This document shows, piece by piece, positions 23,971 to 33,048 of a stretch of DNA of 64,000 nucleotides. Both the position numbers and the translations under genes were made by a program. How positions within the stretch are numbered: position 1 is the first letter of the stretch; every line of letters begins with the position of its first letter. The DNA is from an uncultured Ruminococcus sp. (GTDB taxonomy: Bacteria; Bacillota; Clostridia; Oscillospirales; Ruminococcaceae): contig CALGTV010000038.1 of NCBI GenBank assembly GCA_937902395.1, forward strand, positions 7,989 through 71,988. Direction: 5' to 3'. Under the pieces are notes generated by a model, which saw only the letters and a list, made by a program, of their open reading frames with translations, did no database searches and was not told the DNA's origin.

Positions 23971-24789
23971 TCACTGCCTTTCCTTTTTAAAATTGAAGAT
24001 TCCTCGTCTTTTTTTCTGCGGCAGTTCCATTGGCTCACCCAATAATTCCAAACCTAACAGCGTATATGAATCTGTACCCTTTGAGGATTTATCATAGTAC
24101 ATAACAGGCTTACCATGGCTTGGAGCCTCAGAAATTCGCACATTTCTGGGAATTTTTGTCTTAAAGACTTTGTTCGGAAAGTATTTTTCAACCTCTGCCA
24201 CAACATCGTTAGCAACATTTAATCTGCCGTCAAACATTGTGAACAGGATTCCCTCAATATCAAGAGAAGGATTATAGTTGCTTTTTACAATTTTTATTGT
24301 ATTTACAAGCTGAGAAAGTCCCTCTAAAGCGTAAAATTCAGCAAGCATAGGCACAATTATGCTATCACTTGCAACAAGAGCATTAATTGTAAGCGAACCA
24401 AGAGCAGGCGGGCAATCGATAAAAATAAAATCATAGTAATCTTTAATTGTCAGAAGCTGCATTTTAAGCCTATTAACTCGATTTTCCATGTTAATCAGTT
24501 CCAATTCAGCACCTGCAAGACTTTCAGTCGCTGGAATTACTGAAACATTATCGAATTCGGTTTGAATTATAGCATCCTGAGCACGATTTTTACCGATAAT
24601 TACATTATATGAAGTAATTTCTACACCGCGTTTTTTTATTCCAAAGCCTGTAGTCGCGTTACCTTGAGGATCAAAATCGATACAGAGCACTTTTTTTCCA
24701 CGGGAACCAAGAAATGCGGCAAGATTTACAACAGTTGTTGACTTGCCTACGCCGCCCTTTTGATTGGCAACGGCAATTATTTTGCCCAT
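23971..24789 (-). CDS. parA: Chromosome-partitioning ATPase ParA (Soj)
   Basis: 272 residues; deviant Walker A MGKIIAVANQKGGVGKSTT, Walker B-type IFIDCPPALG, and DPQGNATTGF, the Soj signature. Binds DNA non-specifically as an ATP dimer, is stimulated by ParB and also controls DnaA in Bacillus. The C-terminus (MELPQKKRRGIFNFKKERQ) is a basic extension. Its own promoter lies upstream; the stop nearly abuts parB. Confidence 0.96.
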   Translation of the reverse strand: MGKIIAVANQKGGVGKSTTVVNLAAFLGSRGKKVLCIDFDPQGNATTGFGIKKRGVEITSYNVIIGKNRAQDAIIQTEFDNVSVIPATESLAGAELELINMENRVNRLKMQLLTIKDYYDFIFIDCPPALGSLTINALVASDSIIVPMLAEFYALEGLSQLVNTIKIVKSNYNPSLDIEGILFTMFDGRLNVANDVVAEVEKYFPNKVFKTKIPRNVRISEAPSHGKPVMYYDKSSKGTDSYTLLGLELLGEPMELPQKKRRGIFNFKKERQ

Positions 24790-24842
24790 AGAATCATCCT
24801 TTCTTTTTGGATATCCGCAATAAATTACGGTTGTCTTAGAAT

Positions 24843-24871
24843 ATTATACCACATTATGCAAGAAAAGTAAA
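24843..24871 (-). promoter_or_regulatory. Promoter of parA-parB-serS
   Basis: Minus strand: TTTACT (24871-24866), 17 bases, TATAAT (24848-24843), about 55 bases before parA and close to the parS cluster. Confidence 0.65.
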
Positions 24872-24908
24872 TACACAAAAGGTATATTTTTAAGATTTTT
24901 TCAAAAAA

Positions 24909-25016
24909 TGTTCCACATGAAACTTTTTTCAGTGTTTCACGTGGAACATTTTAAAATCTGAACTGAATTGTTTCACGTGGAACACTTTAATGATATTTAA
25001 TGTTCCACGTGAAACA
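24909..25016. promoter_or_regulatory. Cluster of parS-like sites
   Basis: Four sites in 108 bases: TGTTCCACATGAAACT (24909-24924, degenerate), TGTTTCACGTGGAACA (24933-24948 and 24969-24984) and TGTTCCACGTGAAACA (25001-25016). The last three differ from the consensus by one base (TTC to TCC in one half). The fourth abuts the noc-like stop. This should be a main ParB loading zone; the asymmetric halves could also be tuned for the Noc-like paralog. Confidence 0.88.
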
Positions 25017-25832
25017 TTAAACTGTTTTCATAGGAATTCTTACTCTATACTCTACATATTCCTCCCCTTGAAGTTTTTTGGTTTCTGCTTTAATTCCTGA
25101 CGTTCGCATAGATTCAACAGCTTTATTAATTGTAGATAAAAACATAGAAATATTTTGTATCCTCTGAGTTTTATTTTGAATGAGTTGTCCATTTTTTCGC
25201 TTTCCAATGTAGTTTTCAATAAATATCTCTGTTTTTTCCACATTTAAGTTGTTGTCAATAACTTTGTTAAGAACAAAAATTCTATCCTCAACACTACCAA
25301 AACGAAGCAGTGCACGTGCATGACGCTCTGTAAGGTTATTTTTTATAATTATGTCTCTTTCCGATTCGCTTAGCCGAAGAAGTCTAAGCTTATTAGCGAT
25401 TGTACTTTGTGCCTTTCCGAGCTTTGCAGCAGCTTCCTCCTGAGTAAAACCATAATCCTTCAAAAGATTTTCAATAGCACACGCTTCTTCAAAAAATGAT
25501 AAGTTATGGTTACGAATATGTTCAACTAAAGCATCAATTGCAGAATCCCTGTCGTTTATTTCGTACACTACACATGGAATTGACTGCATTTCACACATTT
25601 TAGCAGCAAAATATTGTTTTTCTCCTGTAATCAGCTCAAAATTTGTACCAATTTTTTTTACAGAAAGAGGCTGAATACCACAATTTTCAGAATATGATTG
25701 TGCAAGAGTTGCAACATCATTCTGACTAAAATCCACTTTTCGATGCGTAGAGTTGAAAAAAATCTTTCCAATCTCTACATCAACAATTTTTTTCTGCTCT
25801 GTCTCCATTGATAAATTAACGATACCTGCCAT
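25017..25832 (-). CDS. ParB-family paralog at the noc position
   Basis: 271 residues, located between rsmG and parA, where Bacillus subtilis has noc. The HTH region (KLGKAQSTIANKLRLLRLSE) and the following LTERHARALLRF match ParB/Noc. The CTP-binding block reads TGEKQYFAAKM instead of GERR-x-RA, so the arginines that hold CTP are replaced. The amphipathic N-terminal helix that anchors Bacillus Noc to the membrane (FSRFFGLG type) is not recognisable. It may therefore differ mechanistically from Noc. It starts at an ATG after GTGAGGA. Confidence 0.82.
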   Translation of the reverse strand: MAGIVNLSMETEQKKIVDVEIGKIFFNSTHRKVDFSQNDVATLAQSYSENCGIQPLSVKKIGTNFELITGEKQYFAAKMCEMQSIPCVVYEINDRDSAIDALVEHIRNHNLSFFEEACAIENLLKDYGFTQEEAAAKLGKAQSTIANKLRLLRLSESERDIIIKNNLTERHARALLRFGSVEDRIFVLNKVIDNNLNVEKTEIFIENYIGKRKNGQLIQNKTQRIQNISMFLSTINKAVESMRTSGIKAETKKLQGEEYVEYRVRIPMKTV

Positions 25833-25968
25833 TTTATTGTCCTCACATTTCTTTATTTACACCTTTAAGGTGCTAAAGTAATTTTATCATATATGGGAAA
25901 TAAAATCTATAAAAAAATTCCGCTAATTTTCGACAAATCAACGGAATTTACGATGAAATTATATATTA

Positions 25969-26673
25969 TTAAAGACTTTTTTTCTTAATTTGACTGCTAT
26001 TTCTGGGATACTTTGTCGGTGTATGCGATATTTTTTTAATTTCGACAATTATTCTTGCATCATTTTCAAGTGAATAACTGTGAACTGCTCCAATGTTACC
26101 ACCAAGAAGTTCAATAGCATTATTTGAATCGGAAGGATGCTCATTTGGTCCTTTCATGGATATAAAACTGCCTCCAACTTTCACGAACGGAATGCAATAC
26201 TCAGAAAGAACAGAAAGATTTGCAACAGCTCTGGCACATGAAAAATCAAATTTTTCTCTGTATTCAGGCATTTTTGCAATATCTTCTGCTCGACCGTGAA
26301 TACATTCAACATCAATCTCTATTATGTCAGAAAGTTGATGAAGAAAAGTAATTCTTTTTGCAAGACTATCAAGAAGCGTAAGGTTTATATCAGGACGCAT
26401 AATTTTAAGCGGTACGGAAGGAAAGCCTGCCCCAGTTCCAACATCAATAATCGACGAATTATTCGGTATATCGACATATTTGAGAATTAAGCAACTATCT
26501 ATAAAATGTTTTATTAAGATTTCTTTCGGTTCAGTTATTGCAGTAAGATTTACATTTTCATTATATTTTACAAGAAAGTCGGCATACTTATCAAATTTAT
26601 CGTATTTTTCCTTAGTCAACTCCAGAGCGTATTTATCAAATTCAGAGCAACATAATTCAAAATTTGGCAGCAT
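25969..26673 (-). CDS. rsmG: 16S rRNA (guanine527-N7)-methyltransferase
   Basis: 234 residues. SAM-binding motif IIDVGTGAGFPSVPLKI (near 75), followed by LLDSLAKRITFL, the RsmG family block, and RAVANLSVLSEY. Methylates G527 of 16S rRNA, affecting streptomycin response. It follows mnmG by 4 bases on the same strand, a conserved pairing. Confidence 0.96.
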   Translation of the reverse strand: MLPNFELCCSEFDKYALELTKEKYDKFDKYADFLVKYNENVNLTAITEPKEILIKHFIDSCLILKYVDIPNNSSIIDVGTGAGFPSVPLKIMRPDINLTLLDSLAKRITFLHQLSDIIEIDVECIHGRAEDIAKMPEYREKFDFSCARAVANLSVLSEYCIPFVKVGGSFISMKGPNEHPSDSNNAIELLGGNIGAVHSYSLENDARIIVEIKKISHTPTKYPRNSSQIKKKSL

Positions 26674-26677
26674 ACAT

Positions 26678-28552
26678 TCACCCCTGTTCCTTTTTCAGCC
26701 ATACGATAAGCATTGACACATCAGCAGGAGAAACACCAGATATTCTGGATGCCTGACCAATCGATACTGGTTTTACCTTATTAAGCTTCTCTGCGGCTTC
26801 AAGTCTTAATCCGTGAATTTGGCTATAATCCGTGTTTTCAGGCAGCAACTTCTTTTCAAGCTTTTGAGCTTGTTCAATTTGAGCCAACTGCTTCTCAATA
26901 TATCCCTTATACTTAATCTGCAATTCTACTTGTTCACATACATCACATGGAAGCTTTGGACGATTTATATCAAAAGCAGCAAGATCGTTATATTTTAACT
27001 GAGGACGACGAATCAAATCAATGATTTTACAACCATTTTTAATTTGAGCAGTTCCTTTTTCCTCAAGCATTGAATTTAACTCATCTGTTGGCTTAATTGT
27101 TTCACGTGAAACACGTTGAATTTCCTGATCTGTAAGTCTTATTTTTTCATGTAACTTATCAAGTCTTTCCTGAGATACAAGACCTATTTTGTAACCTATA
27201 GGAATTAATCGCTGATCAGCATTATCCTGTCGTAAAATTAAACGATATTCACTTCGCGAGGTCATCATACGGTATGGATCAGAGCATCCTTTTGTAACAA
27301 GGTCATCAACAAGAGTTCCGATATAAGAGCCTGACCTCTCTAAAATCATAGGCTCTCTGCCGAGAATTGACATTGCGGCATTTACACCTGCAACAAGTCC
27401 TTGTGCAGCAGCCTCCTCATATCCTGAACTTCCATTGAATTGACCAGCACCATACAATCCACGTAATTTTTTAAATTCAAGTGTCGGCAATAACTGTAAT
27501 GGGTCACAACAATCATACTCGATAGCATATGCAGGTCGCATAATCTCTATATTTTCCAATCCCTTAATTGTACGTAAAAATGCAAGCTGTACATCTTCGG
27601 GCAATGATGATGACATTCCCTGTAAATAAAACTCGTCTGTTGATAATCCCATTGGTTCAACAAAAAGCTGATGTCTTGGCTTGTCAGAGAATCTCACAAT
27701 TTTGTCCTCGATTGACGGACAGTATCGAGGTCCTACACCCTCAATTCTACCACTATATAATGGTGACCTGTCAAGATTAGAAAGTATTACTTCATGGGTA
27801 TTACTATTTGTATAGGTAACATAACAGCTAACCTGATTCTTTAAGTTTTCAACAGGAGTTTCAAAAGATAGTGGAATAATCTCCTCGTCACCATCCTGCT
27901 TCTCCATTACTGAAAAATCGATGCTTCTTCTGTGAACACGACAGGGCGTACCTGTTTTGAAACGTCGCAATTCAATTCCATTATCAATCAAGCTTTGAGA
28001 AAGACCAATGCTTGGCAATGCGGCATCAGGACCACTTTCATATGAAGATTCGCCGATATGAATCTTGCCTTTAAGATAAGTTCCTGTTGCAATAATAACA
28101 CATTTTGCGGAGTATTCGGCCCCAAGAGATGTAACAACACCCTTTATACAGCCATTTTCGGTCAAAATCTCTGATACTTCACCCTGTTTCACAAAAAGAT
28201 TTTCCTGATTTTCGCAGACCTGTTTCATATAATTATGATACAGAACTCTGTCCGCTTGTACTCTCAAACTGTGCACCGCAGGGCCTTTTCCGCGATTAAG
28301 CATACGGCTCTGAATAAAGCATTTATCCGCAGCCTTGCCCATTTCACCGCCGAGAGCATCGATTTCCCTTACAAGATGTCCTTTTGCTGTGCCGCCAATT
28401 GACGGATTACAGGGCATATTTGCGATCTGGTCAAGGGAAATTGTAAACATTGCAGTTTTTACACCAAGTCGCGCGGAGGCAAGAGCCGCTTCAACACCTG
28501 CGTGACCACCGCCCACAACTATAACATCAAATTCACCCATTTTATATGACAT
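26678..28552 (-). CDS. mnmG: tRNA uridine-5-carboxymethylaminomethyl modification enzyme MnmG
   Basis: 624 residues, FAD-binding Rossmann motif VVGGGHAGVEAALASARLG, the family block NPSIGGTAKGHLVREIDALGGEMG, and a C-terminal helical tRNA/MnmE-binding region. With MnmE it modifies U34 of tRNAs. A perfect parS site is embedded in the coding sequence at 27098-27113 (Thr-Ile-Lys/Glu region) and another lies just upstream of the start. Start ATG after AGAGGT. Confidence 0.97.
   Translation of the reverse strand: MSYKMGEFDVIVVGGGHAGVEAALASARLGVKTAMFTISLDQIANMPCNPSIGGTAKGHLVREIDALGGEMGKAADKCFIQSRMLNRGKGPAVHSLRVQADRVLYHNYMKQVCENQENLFVKQGEVSEILTENGCIKGVVTSLGAEYSAKCVIIATGTYLKGKIHIGESSYESGPDAALPSIGLSQSLIDNGIELRRFKTGTPCRVHRRSIDFSVMEKQDGDEEIIPLSFETPVENLKNQVSCYVTYTNSNTHEVILSNLDRSPLYSGRIEGVGPRYCPSIEDKIVRFSDKPRHQLFVEPMGLSTDEFYLQGMSSSLPEDVQLAFLRTIKGLENIEIMRPAYAIEYDCCDPLQLLPTLEFKKLRGLYGAGQFNGSSGYEEAAAQGLVAGVNAAMSILGREPMILERSGSYIGTLVDDLVTKGCSDPYRMMTSRSEYRLILRQDNADQRLIPIGYKIGLVSQERLDKLHEKIRLTDQEIQRVSRETIKPTDELNSMLEEKGTAQIKNGCKIIDLIRRPQLKYNDLAAFDINRPKLPCDVCEQVELQIKYKGYIEKQLAQIEQAQKLEKKLLPENTDYSQIHGLRLEAAEKLNKVKPVSIGQASRISGVSPADVSMLIVWLKKEQG
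27098..27113. promoter_or_regulatory. Perfect parS site inside mnmG
   Basis: TGTTTCACGTGAAACA, the exact consensus, within the mnmG reading frame (encodes part of VSRETIK). Confidence 0.93.
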
Positions 28553-28569
28553 AAAACTACCTCTTTAAA

Positions 28570-28585
28570 TGTTCCACGTGAAACA
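28570..28585. promoter_or_regulatory. parS-like site between mnmE and mnmG
   Basis: TGTTCCACGTGAAACA in the 36-base gap between the two genes; one mismatch to consensus. Confidence 0.88.
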
Positions 28586-28588
28586 TTC

Positions 28589-29950
28589 TTACTTTCCTAC
28601 ACAGAATCGAGAGAAAACCTCATCGACAACTGCATCAGTAATCCGTTCTCCTGTAAGCTCCAATAAATTCTGCTCCGCCTCATCAACTAAAACATTTACA
28701 GCGTCAAGCATTTCGCCGAAATTAATTGCATCTATAGCGTTTCCAACAGATTCTACCGCTTTTTCAATGCATAACTTCTGTCTTTCATTTGCGGCGGTTA
28801 CTGATGAGAAACTATCAGAATTAATCTCAAAAATACTCTTGACGGCATTTTCAAGGTCATTGATTCCCTGATTTTCCTTAGCGGAAATATATACAATATG
28901 TAAAAAATATTCTTTCAAGCATTGTTCATCGATAACCAATTTTTCGTCGGATTTATTGATAACAGCAATGCATTTTTTATGTTTAATTTTATTAATCAAT
29001 TCAAAATCGTCCGCAGTCAATGGACAGCTACCGTCAAATACAGCCAGCACAAGCTCAGAGGAATCAACTGTTTTCCATGCAATACCCACACCGATTCCCT
29101 CGATAATATCATCTGTCTCACGGATTCCTGCTGTATCAGAAAGACATAGTGTTATATCACCCAAACGCACAGATTCCTCAACAACGTCACGGGTTGTGCC
29201 TGCAATATCTGTAACAATACTTCTTTCACAGCCACTGAGACAATTAAAAAGCGTAGATTTTCCGACATTTGGCCTGCCAACAATGGCAGTAGAAACACCC
29301 TCGCGGACAATTCTTCCACGGTCGTAATCGGCGGTAAGAACTGATAAATCATTGCGCACAACTTCAAGCTCCGATAAAATAGCCTCAGGTTCGACTTCGG
29401 GAATATCCTCATCGGGATAATCAGTCCATGCCGCAAGTCCGCTGAGAAGCTTCAAAAGGCGATTGGAACACTTTTTAGCAGCCTTGAAAACAGCTCCCTC
29501 ACGAAGATTTTCAGCCATTTTCAACTCCAATTCACCCTTAGCGGAAATAACATCCATAACCGCTTCTGCCTGCGTTAAATCAAGCTTACCGTTGAGAAAT
29601 GCACGTTTTGTAAACTCGCCCGCATCCGCAGTAACAGCGCCATTTTTTAAGGCGGCACGAAGAATTTTCCTTGAAACAAAAAGTCCGCCGTGACAGGAAA
29701 TCTCCACGGTATCCTCACCTGTATAGCTGTGAGGAGCTCGAAAAACTGTAAGTATACAGTCATCAATCCGCTGTCCATTGTCATGAGCAATACCATATGC
29801 ACAGGTATACCCAGCCATATTATCAATATTTTTATCTCCGAAAGGAGTAAAAATCTCCTTTGCAACAGAAAGGGCATTTTCGCCGGAAATACGAATTACA
29901 GCGATTCCCCCAACTGCATTGGGAGTTGAAATAGCAGCAATAGTAGACAT
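28589..29950 (-). CDS. mnmE: tRNA modification GTPase MnmE
   Basis: 453 residues from the ATG at 29950, which follows GGAGAAAATT; the longer frame adds four residues containing that site. N-terminal tetrahydrofolate-binding domain (STIAAISTPNAVGGIAVIRISG), helical domain, G domain (GRPNVGKSTLFN, DIAGTTRD, DTAGIRETDD, NKSD), and the C-terminal Cys motif FCVGK required for modification. Partner of MnmG. Confidence 0.97.
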   Translation of the reverse strand: MSTIAAISTPNAVGGIAVIRISGENALSVAKEIFTPFGDKNIDNMAGYTCAYGIAHDNGQRIDDCILTVFRAPHSYTGEDTVEISCHGGLFVSRKILRAALKNGAVTADAGEFTKRAFLNGKLDLTQAEAVMDVISAKGELELKMAENLREGAVFKAAKKCSNRLLKLLSGLAAWTDYPDEDIPEVEPEAILSELEVVRNDLSVLTADYDRGRIVREGVSTAIVGRPNVGKSTLFNCLSGCERSIVTDIAGTTRDVVEESVRLGDITLCLSDTAGIRETDDIIEGIGVGIAWKTVDSSELVLAVFDGSCPLTADDFELINKIKHKKCIAVINKSDEKLVIDEQCLKEYFLHIVYISAKENQGINDLENAVKSIFEINSDSFSSVTAANERQKLCIEKAVESVGNAIDAINFGEMLDAVNVLVDEAEQNLLELTGERITDAVVDEVFSRFCVGK

Positions 29951-29962
29951 AATTTTCTCCAT

Positions 29963-29998
29963 AAAGGGCTGTCACAAGTCAACCTGCAACAGCCCTTT
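29963..29998. terminator. Hairpin between jag and mnmE
   Basis: AAAGGGCTGT / ACAGCCCTTT with a 16-base loop. In the direction of transcription (minus) the U-tract is short (TTTAT), so partial read-through into mnmE is likely. Confidence 0.5.
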
Positions 29999-30004
29999 TC
30001 TTAA

Positions 30005-31111
30005 TTAAAATTCAATTTTTCCGTAAAGTCCGCCTTCCATGGAATCCTCTGGCTTTGGCTTTTTGTAATCCTTTTCAAAAGATGTTGAAAGGTCAATTGC
30101 CTTTGCCTCGAAATTCTCACGACGGCGGTCACGTCCGCCCTGTCTGCCGCGTCTGTCATCACGGCGAGGACCTCTGCCTCTGCCGTTATTGCGGTTATTT
30201 CTGGGATTTGTAGAAGAAATAATAATCTTTCTGTAAGGCTCCTCACCAACAGAACGTGAAGCAACGCCCTCAATATTTGCAACAGCAGAGTGAATAACGC
30301 GTCTTTCATAAGGATTCATAGGCTCAAGCTGCTGTGAACGACCCGTTCTGATTACAGACTTTGCAACCTTAGCGGCAAGCTGTTCAAGAGTTTCCTTTCT
30401 CTTGCTTCTGTATCCGAGACAATCAATTGTGATGCGGAAATAATCCTTATCGCCTTTGTTAGCAATAATTGAACAGAGGTACTGGAGAGAATCGAGAGTT
30501 TCTCCGCGTCTGCCAATGATTGTACCATTGTTATCACTTTCAATATTGATAACAGCACCTGTTTCGTTCTGGTATACAACAAAGTTTGCATCGATATCCA
30601 TAGCCTTAAAAATGCTGATGATGTAATCTCTTGCAATTTTAACCTTAGGATTCATAAGAGCCTCGTCCTCGATGAGAGTAAAATCATCAAGAGAGAATTC
30701 CATATCATCTTCCTTAGTTTCAGGAGCTTTTTCCTCAGCAACAGGCTCTTCAACGGGAGCTGCTTCAACTACAGGAGCAGTTTCAACAACTTCGTCGGGA
30801 ACAACAACAGGCTCTTCTTCAACAACAGCCTCGGGAACTTCTACAATTTCAGGTGTTTTCACAGGCGCAGGTGCTTCTACAACTTTAGGAGCTTCAACGG
30901 GCTTTGCAGGTGCGGCAGCCTTAGCCTCGGGCTTTTTTACCTCATCAGCGCAAGTAGCCTTAATCTTTGCATCAACAGCACCAAGTCCTAAAAATCCTTT
31001 TTTACCTTCGCTGATTACTTCAAATTTAATTTCGCTTTCTTTTTTTCCGAATTTCTTAACCGCCATAGCCTTAGCTTCTTCTACGGTTTTCGCGGTAAAC
31101 ATCTCTGTCAT
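30005..31111 (-). CDS. jag: RNA-binding protein Jag (KhpB)
   Basis: 368 residues, longer than the usual 200-250. Jag-N domain (1-52, ending KKGFLGLGAVDAKI), an Ala/Val/Pro/Glu-rich low-complexity linker (about 55-135), KH domain with NGTIIGRRGETLDSLQYL, and R3H domain (EPMNPYERRVIHSAV ... GEEPYRKIII). The C-terminal 65 residues are Arg/Gly/Asp-rich, rather like an RGG tract, then end GGLYGKIEF. Jag binds RNA with KhpA and affects envelope growth. The linker and RG tail are distinctive. Start ATG after GGAGG. Confidence 0.93.
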   Translation of the reverse strand: MTEMFTAKTVEEAKAMAVKKFGKKESEIKFEVISEGKKGFLGLGAVDAKIKATCADEVKKPEAKAAAPAKPVEAPKVVEAPAPVKTPEIVEVPEAVVEEEPVVVPDEVVETAPVVEAAPVEEPVAEEKAPETKEDDMEFSLDDFTLIEDEALMNPKVKIARDYIISIFKAMDIDANFVVYQNETGAVINIESDNNGTIIGRRGETLDSLQYLCSIIANKGDKDYFRITIDCLGYRSKRKETLEQLAAKVAKSVIRTGRSQQLEPMNPYERRVIHSAVANIEGVASRSVGEEPYRKIIISSTNPRNNRNNGRGRGPRRDDRRGRQGGRDRRRENFEAKAIDLSTSFEKDYKKPKPEDSMEGGLYGKIEF

Positions 31112-31129
31112 TTCAATACCTCCTTAAAA

Positions 31130-32296
31130 TTAATCTTCATTATCATTTGAATCATCATATAAATCGCCATATTTGTCAGCCATTCTGCGTCTTGCGTCTT
31201 TTATGGCATCACGATTTATTTTATTCTGCTCTGAACGTGAAAGCTTTTCATGTGATGAATTGCCTGTTCCTCCGTTTTGAGCTTCAAGAGCAGCCTGCTG
31301 CTCTAACATTCTCTGCATAAAAGTTTTCTTTTCCGGGTGCTTTTCAGCGTAGATACGTGCTTTTTCCTTTTCCTTTTCATTAATAGCCACAACTTTGTCA
31401 TGTGTGAAGTATAGATTAAGACCAAAAGTTACAAGGAAAGAGAAAAGAGCTGACCAAATCCAATAGAAACCGATACCTGCTGGGAGTTCAAAAGCAAACC
31501 AGATTGACATAAGAGGAGAAAGAAGCATCATAGCTGTCATACATCCGCCGCCTGCCTGAGCAGTAGGATTAGTCTTTTTCTGGTGATACATTGAATAAAA
31601 ACTTGTGAGCAACTGTGCAAGACCTGCAAGGAAAGGAATAGCACAGAGAACAACAGCCTCAAAGTTCCATTCGTCTGGTTTAAGTGTAGGAACTTTACCA
31701 AGATTTGCACCGAAAATAGTGAAATTCTCTGTAAACTCAGTTACAACTTGTCTGAAATTCTCGCCGATACTTGAAAAATCAGCAGAATGCTTATCAAGAG
31801 CCTCCATTGTGAGAAGCTCATTTCTCAGGTTATTTGACTGAATAGGATTACCGCCGTTTACATCCTTGAACTGTACAGCAAGCTCGGAAGCTTTTTCAAT
31901 AGCAGCCTTTCTTACAGGCTTGGATATATGAAGGATATGAGTTATAGGCTTATATACAACGTCAATGACGCCGAAAAGCAGAAACATCTGGATAAAACCA
32001 GGGAGACATGAACCCATAGGGTTGAGTCCCTCCTCCTGATAAAGCTTCTGCTGTTCCTCCTGCAAACGTGTTGGATTATTTGAAAAGCTTTTCTGCAGCT
32101 TCTGAAGTTTAGGCTGGAGAAGCTGCATTCTTGCAGCACTCTTCTGAGTTTTATAATTCATTGGGAAGAGTAAAATCTTTGTTACAAGAGTAAACACAAT
32201 AATAGCAATAGCATAATTAGGTATGAGCTTATAAATTCCGCTCATAAGATATCCAAGAGGGATACCAATAAGATCATAAAGTGCGTTCAATTTCAA
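31130..32296 (-). CDS. yidC: Membrane protein insertase YidC/OxaA
   Basis: 388 residues. Transmembrane region with the hydrophilic-groove helices (FTLVTKILLFPMNYKTQKSAARM: the Arg in the groove follows), then VFDVVYKPITHI-type helices and C-terminal SIWFAFELPAGIGFYWIWSAL. No lipoprotein signal is visible; the C-terminal tail of about 90 residues is long and charged, as in YidC proteins that contact ribosomes. Inserts small membrane proteins with or without Sec. Gene order yidD-yidC-jag is conserved. Confidence 0.95.
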   Translation of the reverse strand: MKLNALYDLIGIPLGYLMSGIYKLIPNYAIAIIVFTLVTKILLFPMNYKTQKSAARMQLLQPKLQKLQKSFSNNPTRLQEEQQKLYQEEGLNPMGSCLPGFIQMFLLFGVIDVVYKPITHILHISKPVRKAAIEKASELAVQFKDVNGGNPIQSNNLRNELLTMEALDKHSADFSSIGENFRQVVTEFTENFTIFGANLGKVPTLKPDEWNFEAVVLCAIPFLAGLAQLLTSFYSMYHQKKTNPTAQAGGGCMTAMMLLSPLMSIWFAFELPAGIGFYWIWSALFSFLVTFGLNLYFTHDKVVAINEKEKEKARIYAEKHPEKKTFMQRMLEQQAALEAQNGGTGNSSHEKLSRSEQNKINRDAIKDARRRMADKYGDLYDDSNDNED

Positions 32297-32301
32297 TTCT
32301 C

Positions 32302-32622
32302 CTATATCAGTACATCTTCGGAGCTATCCTCCGTACCGTTCTTTTCTTCTGCTGTGTCAGCTTCACTGTGAAGCTTGGAATAATCAATTTTTTTCACTTT
32401 AAAAGTGAACTTTTCAGGGACATAGTCAATACCGCCAAGTGACCACGGATTGCATCGCAGGATTCTCCATACAGCCAGAGCCGAACCTCTCACAGCACCA
32501 AATTTTTTTACAGCAGTGAGAGCATAACAGCTGCATGTAGGATAATACTTGCATTTAGGCGGAAAAAGTGGCGAAATACACTTCTGATAGAATTTTATCA
32601 ATGCAATTACAACAAATTTCAT
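32302..32622 (-). CDS. yidD: Membrane protein insertion efficiency factor YidD
   Basis: 106 residues: FYQKCISPLFPPKCKYYPTC followed by SCYALTAVKKFG and RCNPWSLGGIDYVPEKF, the family signature with its three cysteines. Small, peripheral, amphipathic N-terminus; helps YidC. The C-terminal 20 residues are acidic and not conserved. Confidence 0.95.
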   Translation of the reverse strand: MKFVVIALIKFYQKCISPLFPPKCKYYPTCSCYALTAVKKFGAVRGSALAVWRILRCNPWSLGGIDYVPEKFTFKVKKIDYSKLHSEADTAEEKNGTEDSSEDVLI

Positions 32623-32628
32623 AATTTA

Positions 32629-32985
32629 CTAATGATTTACCAGCTTTTTCATAGCCTTATTTATTTCCATAACGCCGTATTTATCAAAATATCCGCAGTA
32701 TTCGTCAGATTTTATACCAAGAATTCCGCTTCTTGCCACAATGACAATGTCAATACCTACAGGCAGTTTAACCTCTGAATTTCGATATGCAAGACGAATA
32801 AGACGCTTTGCGCGGTTACGAGCAACAGCGTTACCGATTTTTTTTCCTGCTGTAATTCCAAAGCGGTTATACGGGCGATTATTCGGTTTTATGTATATCA
32901 CAGAATATTTTGAAGTGATATATCTGCCTTTTTTATACAACGTGAGGAATTCTTTATTTTCCCTCATGATAACGGTATAAAGCAT
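32629..32985 (-). CDS. rnpA: Ribonuclease P protein component
   Basis: 118 residues from the ATG at 32985, just after GGGAGG; upstream in-frame codons overlap the rpmH terminator and are not used. The RNR signature is present: NRFGITAGKKIGNAVARNRA followed by KRLIRLAYR. Binds the RNase P RNA and pre-tRNA leaders. The RNase P RNA gene is not in this window. Confidence 0.95.
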   Translation of the reverse strand: MLYTVIMRENKEFLTLYKKGRYITSKYSVIYIKPNNRPYNRFGITAGKKIGNAVARNRAKRLIRLAYRNSEVKLPVGIDIVIVARSGILGIKSDEYCGYFDKYGVMEINKAMKKLVNH

Positions 32986-33007
32986 AACAACCTCCCGTAA
33001 GCCCCTA

Positions 33008-33041
33008 ATAAAAAAGACCACAAAAACGTATTTTTGTGGTC
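33008..33041 (-). terminator. Terminator/attenuator after rpmH
   Basis: GACCACAAAAA pairs with TTTTTGTGGTC, followed on the minus strand by TTTTTTATT. Lying between rpmH and rnpA, it probably lowers rnpA-yidD-yidC expression relative to L34. Confidence 0.8.
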
Positions 33042-33048
33042 AGCGTCG

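Noticed and set aside
30672..31127. 151-residue plus-strand Ser/Thr-rich frame
   Set aside because: Antisense shadow of the jag linker low-complexity region.
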